DNA of 64,000 nt from JAICJC01 sp963757605 (GTDB lineage: Bacteria > Actinomycetota > Thermoleophilia > Gaiellales > JAICJC01), in contig CAVWSF010000002.1 of NCBI GenBank assembly GCA_963757605.1, positions 124,001 through 188,000 of the forward strand. Direction: 5' to 3'. Below are positions 8,537 through 15,729 of the stretch, one piece after another (positions within the stretch are counted from its first letter, which is position 1; each line of letters begins with the position of its first letter). The translations under genes and the position numbers were made by a program. Below the pieces are notes generated by a model. That model saw only the letters and a list, made by a program, of their open reading frames with translations. It ran no database searches and had not been told where the DNA came from.

Positions 8537-9714
8537 CGCTCGCGCTCGACCAGCTGACCGACGACCAGCGCGAGATCGTCGACCTCGTGCGCCAGTTCGC
8601 CGACGAGCGGATCATCCCGGTCGCGTCGGAGTACGAGCACAAGGACGCCTTCCCCGACGAGATCGTCGAGGGCCTTCGGGAGCTCGGCATCTTCGGCTTC
8701 ACGATCCCGGAGGAGTACGGCGGCCTCGGCCTCGACCTCACCACCTACGCGCTCGCCGTCTGCGAGCTCTCGCGTGGCTGGATGAGCGTGTCGGGGATCA
8801 TCAACACCCACTTCATCGCCGCGGACATGCTGTTGCGCGACGGCACCGACGAGCAGCGGCAGCGGTTCCTGCCGCGGATGGCGACCGGCGAGCTGCGCTG
8901 CGCGTTCTCGATGACCGAGCCGGAGTGCGGCTCCGACGTGCAGGCCATCCGCACGACGGCCGCCCTCGACGGCTCCGACTACGTCGTGAACGGCCAGAAG
9001 ATGTGGGTGACCAACGGTCTGCGCGCAGGGATGGTCGCGACTCTCGTCAAGACCGACCCGAGCGCCACGCCCGCCCACCGCGGCATGAGCTGCCTGCTCG
9101 TCGAGAAGGAGCCGGAAGCGGCCAAGGACGGCGGCCTCACGATCCCGCCCCAGCTCCAGAAGCTCGGCTACAAGGGCGTCGAGACGACCGAGCTGGTCTT
9201 CGCCGACCACCGCGTGCCGGCGGCCAACCTGCTCGGCGGCGAGGAGGGCCACGGCTTCCAGCAGATGATGTCGGGGATCGAGGTCGGGCGCGTGAACGTG
9301 GCCGCGCGCGGCGTCGGCGTCGCCCAGCGGGCCTTCGACATCGCGATCCGCTACGCCCAGGAGCGGGAGGCATTCGGGCGGCCGATCGCCAAGCACCAGG
9401 CGATCCAGTTCAAGCTCGCCGAGATGGGCACCAAGATCGAGGCCGCCCGCCTGCTCATGCTGTCGGCCGCCCGCAAGAAGGACGCCGGCGAGCGCTCCGA
9501 CGTCGAGGCCGGCATGGCGAAGCTCTTCGCCACCGAGATCTGCAACGAGGTCGTGGAGGATGCGCTGCGGATCCACGGCGGCTACGGCTACTCGAAGGAG
9601 TACGAGATCGAGCGGCTCTACCGCGACGCGCCGCTCCTTCTCATCGGCGAGGGCACGTCCGAGATCCAGAAGCTCATCATCGCCCGCGGCCTGCTCGAGA
9701 GGAACAGGCTGTGA
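8533..9714 (+). CDS. Acyl-CoA dehydrogenase, candidate methylsuccinyl-CoA dehydrogenase
   Basis: A 393-residue FAD-dependent acyl-CoA dehydrogenase of normal length. It has CAFSMTEPECGSDV (flavin and substrate loop), YVVNGQKMWVTNG, REAFGRPIAKHQAIQFKLAEM and RIHGGYGYSKEYEIERLYRDA. LLIGEGTSEIQKL carries the Glu that acts as catalytic base in short-chain enzymes. It transfers electrons to ETF. Between a malyl-CoA lyase-like and a MaoC hydratase gene, oxidation of (2S)-methylsuccinyl-CoA to mesaconyl-CoA is the likely reaction. Methylsuccinyl-CoA dehydrogenase of Rhodobacter is longer, so assignment rests on context. The ATG at 8533 overlaps the previous stop as ATGA. Confidence 0.82.
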   Translation: MTLALDQLTDDQREIVDLVRQFADERIIPVASEYEHKDAFPDEIVEGLRELGIFGFTIPEEYGGLGLDLTTYALAVCELSRGWMSVSGIINTHFIAADMLLRDGTDEQRQRFLPRMATGELRCAFSMTEPECGSDVQAIRTTAALDGSDYVVNGQKMWVTNGLRAGMVATLVKTDPSATPAHRGMSCLLVEKEPEAAKDGGLTIPPQLQKLGYKGVETTELVFADHRVPAANLLGGEEGHGFQQMMSGIEVGRVNVAARGVGVAQRAFDIAIRYAQEREAFGRPIAKHQAIQFKLAEMGTKIEAARLLMLSAARKKDAGERSDVEAGMAKLFATEICNEVVEDALRIHGGYGYSKEYEIERLYRDAPLLLIGEGTSEIQKLIIARGLLERNRL

Positions 9715-10193
9715 GCCGCGAGTTCGACGCCCGCGAGATCCGCTTCGGCCGCTACCTCGAGGACTTCGAGGTCGGCGACGTCTACCGCCACTGGCCGGGC
9801 AAGACGATCACCGAGGCCGACGACCACCTGTTCTGCATGATCACGATGAACCACCATCCGCTGCACACCGACGCCCACTACGCCGAGACCGAGACGCAGT
9901 TCGGAAAGAACGTCGTCGTCGGCAACCTCGTTTACTCGCTGGTGCTCGGCATGAGCGTGCCCGACGTGTCCGGGAAGGCGATCGCCAACCTCGAGGTGGA
10001 GTCGCTGAAGCACGCCAAGCCCACCTTCCACGGCGACACGATCTACGCCAGGACGACCGTCGTCGACAAGGTCGAGTCGCGCTCGAAGCCCGACCGCGGC
10101 GTCGTGACCGTCGACACCGTGGGCGAGAACCAGCGCGGCGAGATCGTGTGCGAGTTCCGGCGCAAGGTGCTCGTGCCGAAGCGGCCGTCCTAG
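9711..10193 (+). CDS. MaoC-like hydratase, candidate mesaconyl-CoA hydratase
   Basis: A 160-residue single-hotdog MaoC-domain protein. The segment ITEADDHLFCMITMNHHPLH followed by TDAHYAE contains the Asp/His pair typical of R-specific enoyl-CoA hydratases. VVVGNLVYSLVLGMSVPDVSG and ANLEVESLKHAKPTFHGDT match proteins annotated as mesaconyl-CoA hydratase in actinobacteria. It would add water to mesaconyl-C1-CoA to give beta-methylmalyl-CoA, which the lyase encoded two genes upstream would split. The GTG start at 9711 overlaps the dehydrogenase stop as GTGA, so the three genes look translationally coupled. Confidence 0.82.
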   Translation: MSREFDAREIRFGRYLEDFEVGDVYRHWPGKTITEADDHLFCMITMNHHPLHTDAHYAETETQFGKNVVVGNLVYSLVLGMSVPDVSGKAIANLEVESLKHAKPTFHGDTIYARTTVVDKVESRSKPDRGVVTVDTVGENQRGEIVCEFRRKVLVPKRPS

Positions 10194-10197
10194 TCGG

Positions 10198-10698
10198 GTG
10201 GGCGCGATCCGCCCCTGCCGCGACGACGAGCCGGCCGCCATCCTCGCGATCGTGAACGCCGCCGCCGAGGCCTACCGCGGCGTGATCCCGGAGGACCGCT
10301 GGCACGAGCCCTACATGGACGCAGCCGAGCTCGACCTCGAGATCGCGGCCGGCGTGCTCTTCTGGGGCTACGAAGAGGACGGGGAGCTGGTCGGCGTCAT
10401 GGGGATCCAGTCGGTCGGGGACGTCAACCTCATCCGCCACGCGTACGTGCGGCCCGGCCGCCAGCGCGGAGGCATCGGCGGCGCCCTCCTCGCTCACCTC
10501 CGCGACGTGGCGTCCCGGCCGATGCTCGTCGGCACGTGGGCGGCGGCGGAGTGGGCGATCTGCTTCTACGAGCGGCACGGCTTCGAGCTCGTCTCCCGGG
10601 AGCAGAAGACCGAGCTCCTGCAGCGGTACTGGGACATCCCGGAGCGCCAGATCGAGACGTCGGTCGTCCTGGCCGGCCCGCCCCAGGCGCGCGCCTGA
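10198..10698 (+). CDS. GNAT family N-acetyltransferase
   Basis: A 166-residue acetyltransferase starting at GTG 10198, 4 nt after the MaoC gene. The GNAT core shows IRPCRDDEPAAILAIVN at the N-terminus, a central strand EDGELVGVMGI, and the acetyl-CoA loop as RPGRQRGGIGGALLAHL. FYERHGFELVSR follows, typical of the family. Substrate unknown; length is normal. The close spacing suggests it is read through from the CoA-ester operon, but nothing in its sequence ties it to that pathway. Confidence 0.8.
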   Translation: MGAIRPCRDDEPAAILAIVNAAAEAYRGVIPEDRWHEPYMDAAELDLEIAAGVLFWGYEEDGELVGVMGIQSVGDVNLIRHAYVRPGRQRGGIGGALLAHLRDVASRPMLVGTWAAAEWAICFYERHGFELVSREQKTELLQRYWDIPERQIETSVVLAGPPQARA

Positions 10699-10724
10699 GG
10701 CTGCGCCCATCGGGCCGGACTATC

Positions 10725-11612
10725 ATGCCCGCCCGCATGGACGCCGGAGCGGCGATCGAGGTGCAGGGGCTCACGAAGCGGTACGGGTCGCACGTCGCCG
10801 TTGACGGCGTCTCGCTCACCGTCGACCGGAGCGAGGTCTTCGGCATCCTCGGTCCGAACGGAGCAGGCAAGACGACGACCCTCGAGATGATCGAGGGGCT
10901 CCGCAAGCCCGACGCGGGCGACGTCACGGTCCTGGGCCGCACCGTGTGGCCCGACCCGCGCAGCATCCAGGCCCTGATCGGCGTCCAGCTCCAGACGACC
11001 TCGCTCTTCGACATGCTGACGGCACGGGAGCTCCTCGAGCTCTTCGCCCGGTTCTATCTCCGGGCCGATGCCGAGGAGCGGGCGGAGAGCTCGCTCGCAC
11101 AGGTCGGGCTCGAGTCGAAGGGCGCCGACTACGCCAAGAACCTCTCCGGCGGGCAGCAGCAGCGGCTCGCGATCGCGCTCGCGCTGGTCCACGACCCCGA
11201 GATCGTGTTCCTGGACGAGCCCACGACCGGGCTTGATCCGCAGGCCCGCCGTAACCTCTGGGACGTGATCCGCTCGATCAACCAGGAGCACGGGAAGACG
11301 GTCGTCCTCACGACCCACTACCTCGAGGAGGCGGAGGAGCTCTGCGACCGCGTTGCCATCATGGACGAGGCGCGCATCGTGGCGCTCGACACGCCCGCCG
11401 GCCTGATCGAGGCGCTCGACGCCGACGCCCGGGTGTCGTACACCGACTCGGGCGGCGACCACGCGGTCTACGTGCGCGACGTGCAGGCCACCGTGCTCGA
11501 GGTGCTCGAGCGGGCGCGTGCGAGCGGCGAGACGGTCGAGAACCTGTCCGTCAAGGGCGCCGACCTCGAGGACGTGTTCCTGAGCCTCACCGGGCGGGAG
11601 TACCGAGAGTGA
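10725..11612 (+). CDS. ABC transporter ATP-binding protein (ABC-2 / DrrA-like exporter)
   Basis: A 295-residue nucleotide-binding subunit with Walker A GPNGAGKTTTLEMIEGL, Q-loop region GVQLQTTSLFDMLTARELLE, signature NLSGGQQQRLAIALAL, Walker B IVFLDEPTTGLDP and H-loop VLTTHYLEEAEELCDR. The C-terminal 60 residues (ending GADLEDVFLSLTGREYRE) are the usual regulatory tail of drug and polysaccharide exporters of this class. A second in-frame ATG lies at 10737. TATCAT directly before the first ATG could be a -10 element of a leaderless message. It forms a pair with the permease that follows. Confidence 0.9.
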   Translation: MPARMDAGAAIEVQGLTKRYGSHVAVDGVSLTVDRSEVFGILGPNGAGKTTTLEMIEGLRKPDAGDVTVLGRTVWPDPRSIQALIGVQLQTTSLFDMLTARELLELFARFYLRADAEERAESSLAQVGLESKGADYAKNLSGGQQQRLAIALALVHDPEIVFLDEPTTGLDPQARRNLWDVIRSINQEHGKTVVLTTHYLEEAEELCDRVAIMDEARIVALDTPAGLIEALDADARVSYTDSGGDHAVYVRDVQATVLEVLERARASGETVENLSVKGADLEDVFLSLTGREYRE

Positions 11613-12697
11613 AGTTCGATCTGGGCCGCTTCGGGGCCACGACGATGGCCCAGCTCCGGATGACGTTCCGGCGCCGCATCACGCTCTTCTGGTCGCTGGT
11701 CTTCCCGATGATCCTGATGACGCTGCTCGGGCTGCTCTTCGGGCGATCGGTCACCGCCGGCGACATCGTCGTCGCCCAGCCGGTGACCGCGGCCGCACCA
11801 AGGGCGATGGTCGCAGCGCTCGGGCATACGAAGGGCCTCACGGTCAAGACCTCCCCCGACGCCGCGGCGGCGATCAAGAAGGTCAAGGACGGCGACGAGG
11901 ACGCCGCACTCGTCTTCGCGCCGAAGGGCGATGGGTCGTTCACGGTGAAGCTCTACACCTCGAACACGTCGGCGACCCAGGCGGGCATCATCAAGGGCAT
12001 CGTGTTCGGCGCCGCCGACCGGGTGTCGATCGCCGCCACCGGCGGCCCGCCGGCCCTCGCGTTCCGGGCCGTCTCGGTCGACTCCGCGTCGCTCAGCTAC
12101 ATCGACTTCCTGCTTCCGGGGATCGTGGCGCTGTCGATCATGATCTCGGCGGTCATCGGGCTCGCAACCGTCCTCGTCGACTGGCGCCAGCGCGGCATCC
12201 TGCGCCGGCTCAAGCTGACGCCGATCCCCCTGGCCGAGTTCTTCGCAGCTCGGATCACGGCCTCGCTCGTGGTCGCCGTCATGCAGGTCGTGGTGCTGCT
12301 CGCGTTCGGCCGGGTCGTCTTCGGCATCCACATCGCCTCCACCTGGTGGGCGGGGATGCCGGTCGCGATCGCCGGCTGCCTGTGCTTCCTCGCGATGGGA
12401 TTCGCCATCGGGTCGGTCGTCTCGAACCCCGAGACCGGCGACGCCGTCTCGAACGTCATCACGAACCCGATGATGTTCCTCTCAGGGGTCTTCTTCCCGG
12501 TGGCGGCGATGCCGGCGTTCGTGCAGGCCATCGCACAGGTGCTGCCGCTCTACTACCTGGCAAACGGGCTGCGAGACACGACGGTGCGGGGGCTCTCCCT
12601 CACGCATGTCGCGGGAGATATCGGGGTACTCTTGGCGGCGACGGCGGTGCTTGCGGCGGTCTCGCTTCGTACCTTCCGCTGGGAACCGAAGACCTAG
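11609..12697 (+). CDS. ABC-2 type exporter permease
   Basis: A 362-residue integral membrane protein with one N-terminal transmembrane helix (ITLFWSLVFPMILMTLLGLL), a large extracytoplasmic domain of about 120 residues, then five further hydrophobic helices. The motif MMFLSGVFFPVAAMPAFVQ is characteristic of ABC-2 membrane proteins. It pairs with the ATPase encoded just upstream; its GTG start overlaps that stop as GTGA. The exported substrate is not known. An FAD oxidoreductase and a LanC-like gene follow, which could point to export of a modified small molecule or peptide, but no precursor gene is visible. Confidence 0.88.
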   Translation: MKFDLGRFGATTMAQLRMTFRRRITLFWSLVFPMILMTLLGLLFGRSVTAGDIVVAQPVTAAAPRAMVAALGHTKGLTVKTSPDAAAAIKKVKDGDEDAALVFAPKGDGSFTVKLYTSNTSATQAGIIKGIVFGAADRVSIAATGGPPALAFRAVSVDSASLSYIDFLLPGIVALSIMISAVIGLATVLVDWRQRGILRRLKLTPIPLAEFFAARITASLVVAVMQVVVLLAFGRVVFGIHIASTWWAGMPVAIAGCLCFLAMGFAIGSVVSNPETGDAVSNVITNPMMFLSGVFFPVAAMPAFVQAIAQVLPLYYLANGLRDTTVRGLSLTHVAGDIGVLLAATAVLAAVSLRTFRWEPKT

Positions 12698-12716
12698 GAA
12701 CCAAGGGAGAGTCGCG

Positions 12717-13826
12717 ATGCGCTATCAGAACGTCATCGTCGGTGGCGGCCTGGCAGGTGGGATGGTCGCGCAGGAGTACCGCGAGCAGGGCGGCGACGGG
12801 TCGATCGTCATCGTCGCGCGCGAGGCGCACGTCCCCTACCACCGCCCGCCGCTCACGAAGGAGTACCTCCGCGGCGAGAAGCCCGAGGCCGAGGTCTACA
12901 TGCACCCGGCCGAGTGGTGGCAGAACCACGAGGTCGAGGTGCGCACCGGCGTGAGCGCGACGGCGCTCGACCTGGGCGCCCGCAGCATCGCCCTGTCCGA
13001 CGGGGAGGCGGTCGAGTACGAGCGGCTCGTCCTCGCCACGGGCGCGACGCCGCGGACGCTCCCGGGGGCCGGGTCGATCCGCACCATCGACGATTCCAGC
13101 GCGCTCGCCCAGCGGCTCGCCGAGTCGACCGGCCACCTGGGCGTCATCGGCGGCGGGTTCATCGGCGTCGAGGCGGCGGCGTCGGCCCGGATGAAGGGCT
13201 GGGAGGTGACGATGGCGGTGCCCGAGAGCGTCGTCTGGGAGCACCTGTTCGGCGCCGAGGTGGCCGTCTACTTCCAGCGCCATCTGGAGGAGCACGGCGT
13301 GAACGTCCACACCGGCACCTCCGAGCTGCCGGCCGGCGACTACACGCTGAAGCTGGCCGGGATCGGCGTCACACCCAACACCGAGCTGGCCGAGGCCGCG
13401 GGCCTCACGGTCGACAACGGCGTCCACGTCGACGAGCACCTGCGCGCGACCGACGACGTTTGGGCGATCGGCGACATCGCCGCCTACCAGAGCGTCGTCC
13501 ACAACCGCCGGCTCCGGATCGAGCACTGGGACGTCGCGCTGAACCAGGGCGGCTACGTCGGCCGCACCTGGGCCGGCAAGGAGACGGGGCAGTACACGAC
13601 CGTGCCCTACTTCTTCAGCGACATCGGCGACTGGACGTGGTTCGAGTACGTCGGCCCGGGCTCCGGCCGGGTGGACATCCGCGGCTCGATGGCCGACGAC
13701 GACTTCGTCGCCTACTACCTCGACGGCGACGACAAGGTCACCGCGTGCCTGGGCGTCAACCGCTCGGACGACGTGAACGAGGCCAAGGAGCTCATCGCGT
13801 CGCACAGTGGCGCGCCCGTCGCCTGA
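12717..13826 (+). CDS. FAD/NAD(P)-dependent oxidoreductase, ferredoxin-reductase-like
   Basis: A 369-residue flavoprotein. It has the FAD dinucleotide fold VIVGGGLAGGMVAQEYRE, PYHRPPLTKEYLRG, the LVLATGATPRTLPG motif, the NAD(P) fold LGVIGGGFIGVEAAASA, GIGVTPNTELAEAAGL and the second FAD motif DDVWAIGDIAAY. The order matches putidaredoxin/rubredoxin reductases and AIF-like proteins. The NAD(P) domain is short: only 72 residues separate VIGGG (143) from GIGVTPN (215), about 28 fewer than usual. The electron acceptor is unknown. The ATG at 12717 has a GGGAGA ribosome binding site. The 3' end overlaps the LanC-like gene by 20 bp. Confidence 0.87.
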   Translation: MRYQNVIVGGGLAGGMVAQEYREQGGDGSIVIVAREAHVPYHRPPLTKEYLRGEKPEAEVYMHPAEWWQNHEVEVRTGVSATALDLGARSIALSDGEAVEYERLVLATGATPRTLPGAGSIRTIDDSSALAQRLAESTGHLGVIGGGFIGVEAAASARMKGWEVTMAVPESVVWEHLFGAEVAVYFQRHLEEHGVNVHTGTSELPAGDYTLKLAGIGVTPNTELAEAAGLTVDNGVHVDEHLRATDDVWAIGDIAAYQSVVHNRRLRIEHWDVALNQGGYVGRTWAGKETGQYTTVPYFFSDIGDWTWFEYVGPGSGRVDIRGSMADDDFVAYYLDGDDKVTACLGVNRSDDVNEAKELIASHSGAPVA

Positions 13827-14991
13827 CGCGCTCTGGTCCCCGGAGGCCCACGAGAGCCTCGCAGGCGAGGCGTGGAGCGAGAGCCGCGCGCGCGACGCGG
13901 TCGCGGCGATCTGCCGCGATGCGGAGCATGCCTTCGACCCCGAGCGGCTGTGGCCGGCCCATCCGCTCGACGGCGAGGTCACGCCCGACGAGCTCCTGAC
14001 GGTCTACCTCGGCGGCGCGGGGATGGTGTGGGCGCTCGACCGGCTCGCGCGAGCCGGCATGCACACTCCTGGACGGGAATGGGCCGGCGTCGCGGCCGAC
14101 CTCGCGGCCCGGGCGGGGTCGCTCCCGCCGTCGCACCTCATGGGACGGGCAGGGATCCTGCTCGTCTCGTGCCTGCTTCAGCCGTCGCCTGAGACCGCCG
14201 ATCTCCTGATGCTCGAGATCGCCGCCAACGTGGGGAACGAGACGAACGAGCTCCTGTGGGGCAGCCCGGGCACGATGGTCGCGGCGGCGGCGATGATCGA
14301 GCGCGGCGAGGAGCGCTTCGCCGAGCTCTGGAGCCGAAGCGCCGCTCAGCTGCTCGAGATCCGCGACCCGGACGGCTCCTGGAAGCAGGACATGTACGGG
14401 CGCACCACCCGCTACTTCGGCGCCGGGCACGGGTTCGCCGGGAACGCGCAGGCCATCCTGGGACGGCCGGACCTGCTCGACGACGCGGCCGGGCTCGGCG
14501 CCGGGTTCGCCCGGATCGTGCTCGACCAGGCAATTGGCACTGACGAGACGGCCAATTGGCCGCCGTTCACGGACGGGCAGCTCGAGATCCCGGACCAGAC
14601 GATCAGGGTGCAGTGGTGCCACGGCGCCCCGGGCATCGTCACCTCGCTCGCCGAGGTCGAGCCGGCAAACGACGAGCTGACGAGGATCCTGGTCGCAGGC
14701 GGCGAGCTCACGTGGCAGGCGGGGCCGCTGCAGAAGGGTGCGGGCCTCTGTCACGGCACCGCCGGGAACGCCTTCGCCTTCCTCTCGCTCCTGCACCGCA
14801 CCGGCGACGAGCGCTGGCTCGAGCGGGCGCGGGCGTTCGCGATGCATGCCGCGGCCCAGGTCGAGCGCTCGCGGGCCGGCGACGGGCGCGGGCGTTACAC
14901 GCTGTGGACCGGCGACATCGGGCCGGCGATCCTCCTGGCGCGCTGTCTTGACGGGTCAGAGCGCGGGTTCCCCACGCTCGACGCCTGGTGA
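13807..14991 (+). CDS. LanC-like protein (lanthionine synthetase C family)
   Basis: A 394-residue alpha/alpha-toroid protein with all LanC hallmarks: GAGHGFAGNAQAIL (His208, matching the catalytic His of NisC), QWCHGAPGI (Cys271) and GLCHGTAGNAFAF (Cys315, His316), the three expected zinc ligands. LanC enzymes add cysteine thiols to dehydroamino acids in lantibiotic precursors; eukaryotic LanCL proteins add glutathione to dehydroalanine residues. No LanB-type dehydratase or precursor peptide gene lies nearby, so a LanCL-like role or a stand-alone thiol addition is at least as likely as lanthipeptide synthesis. Starts at GTG 13807 inside the oxidoreductase gene, suggesting coexpression. Confidence 0.85.
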   Translation: MARPSPDALWSPEAHESLAGEAWSESRARDAVAAICRDAEHAFDPERLWPAHPLDGEVTPDELLTVYLGGAGMVWALDRLARAGMHTPGREWAGVAADLAARAGSLPPSHLMGRAGILLVSCLLQPSPETADLLMLEIAANVGNETNELLWGSPGTMVAAAAMIERGEERFAELWSRSAAQLLEIRDPDGSWKQDMYGRTTRYFGAGHGFAGNAQAILGRPDLLDDAAGLGAGFARIVLDQAIGTDETANWPPFTDGQLEIPDQTIRVQWCHGAPGIVTSLAEVEPANDELTRILVAGGELTWQAGPLQKGAGLCHGTAGNAFAFLSLLHRTGDERWLERARAFAMHAAAQVERSRAGDGRGRYTLWTGDIGPAILLARCLDGSERGFPTLDAW

Positions 14992-14998
14992 GCGGGGG

Positions 14999-15643
14999 CT
15001 AGACGGCCGAGATGGCCGGAGCACTCGTGCGCAGGTAGGTCGCGATCTCGTCGACCGTGACCACCGGCAGCGCGTACCGGCGCGAGAAGGCCAGGAGCTG
15101 CGCGCCGCGGGCCATGGTGCCGTCGTCGTTCATGACCTCGCAGAGAACGCCCCCGGGCGTGAGGCCGGCAAGCCGCGTCAGGTCGACGGCGGCCTCGGTC
15201 TGGCCGCGCCGCTCGAGAACGCCGCGCGGCCGGGCCCGGAGCGGGAAGACATGGCCGGGGCGGACGAGATCGGTGGGGCGCGTAACCGGGTCGACCGCGA
15301 CCTGGATCGTGCGCGCCCGGTCGGCGGCAGAGATGCCGGTGGTGACGCCCGTCGCGGCTTCGATCGAGACGCAGAAGCTGGTCGCATCGCTGCCCGCGCG
15401 CCCCGGAACCATGAGCGGCAGGTCGAGCTCCTCACAGCGCTCCTCGGGGAGCGAGAGGCAGATCAGGCCGCGGGCCTGGCAGGCCATGAACGTGATCTCC
15501 TTGGCGGTCACGAACTCGGCGGCCATGCACAGGTCGCCCTCGTCCTCGCGGTCGGGATCGTCGCAGACGATCACCATTCCACCCGCCTGAAGTTGCCGGA
15601 GCGCACGTTCGAGCGGTGCCGGCATTTCGGGAACGGCGCTCAC
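14999..15643 (-). CDS. ribB: 3,4-dihydroxy-2-butanone 4-phosphate synthase-like protein lacking a metal-ligand His
   Basis: A 214-residue stand-alone RibB domain with no RibA fusion. It makes the four-carbon unit of riboflavin from ribulose 5-phosphate. The acidic loop DDPDREDEGDL, the ATGVTTGISAADR phosphate loop, GHVFPLRA and GVLCEVMNDDGTMAR align well with E. coli RibB. The usual GHTEA motif, whose His binds the catalytic metal, reads RRGQTEAAVDL here; the codon at 15200-15202 is CAG, Gln148. Activity is therefore uncertain. Start GTG 15643, or ATG 15625. A TATCAT element just upstream hints at a leaderless message. Confidence 0.82.
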   Translation of the reverse strand: MSAVPEMPAPLERALRQLQAGGMVIVCDDPDREDEGDLCMAAEFVTAKEITFMACQARGLICLSLPEERCEELDLPLMVPGRAGSDATSFCVSIEAATGVTTGISAADRARTIQVAVDPVTRPTDLVRPGHVFPLRARPRGVLERRGQTEAAVDLTRLAGLTPGGVLCEVMNDDGTMARGAQLLAFSRRYALPVVTVDEIATYLRTSAPAISAV

Positions 15644-15658
15644 GGGCGGGTGATGATA

Positions 15659-15691
15659 GCGCAAGGATTCGCGCGCAACAGCCTTGTGCGC
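15659..15691 (-). terminator. Bulged inverted repeat between mutase and ribB
   Basis: GCGC plus AAGG (15659-15666) can pair with CCTT plus GCGC (15682-15691), leaving a 2-nt bulge and a 15-nt loop. It lies between the mutase stop and the ribB start on the minus strand. No T-run follows, so termination is only a guess; it could equally be unstructured. Confidence 0.25.
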
Positions 15692-15729
15692 CCCAGCCGT
15701 CCGTTCCGTGCCACCGCGACCGCCCGGCT

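Noticed and set aside
10725..14991. ABC exporter, oxidoreductase and LanC-like genes as a lanthipeptide cluster
   Set aside because: No precursor peptide, dehydratase or leader peptidase gene could be found; kept only as an orphan LanC finding.
15644..15729. FMN riboswitch upstream of ribB
   Set aside because: The gap is 86 bp and shows none of the conserved FMN aptamer segments.
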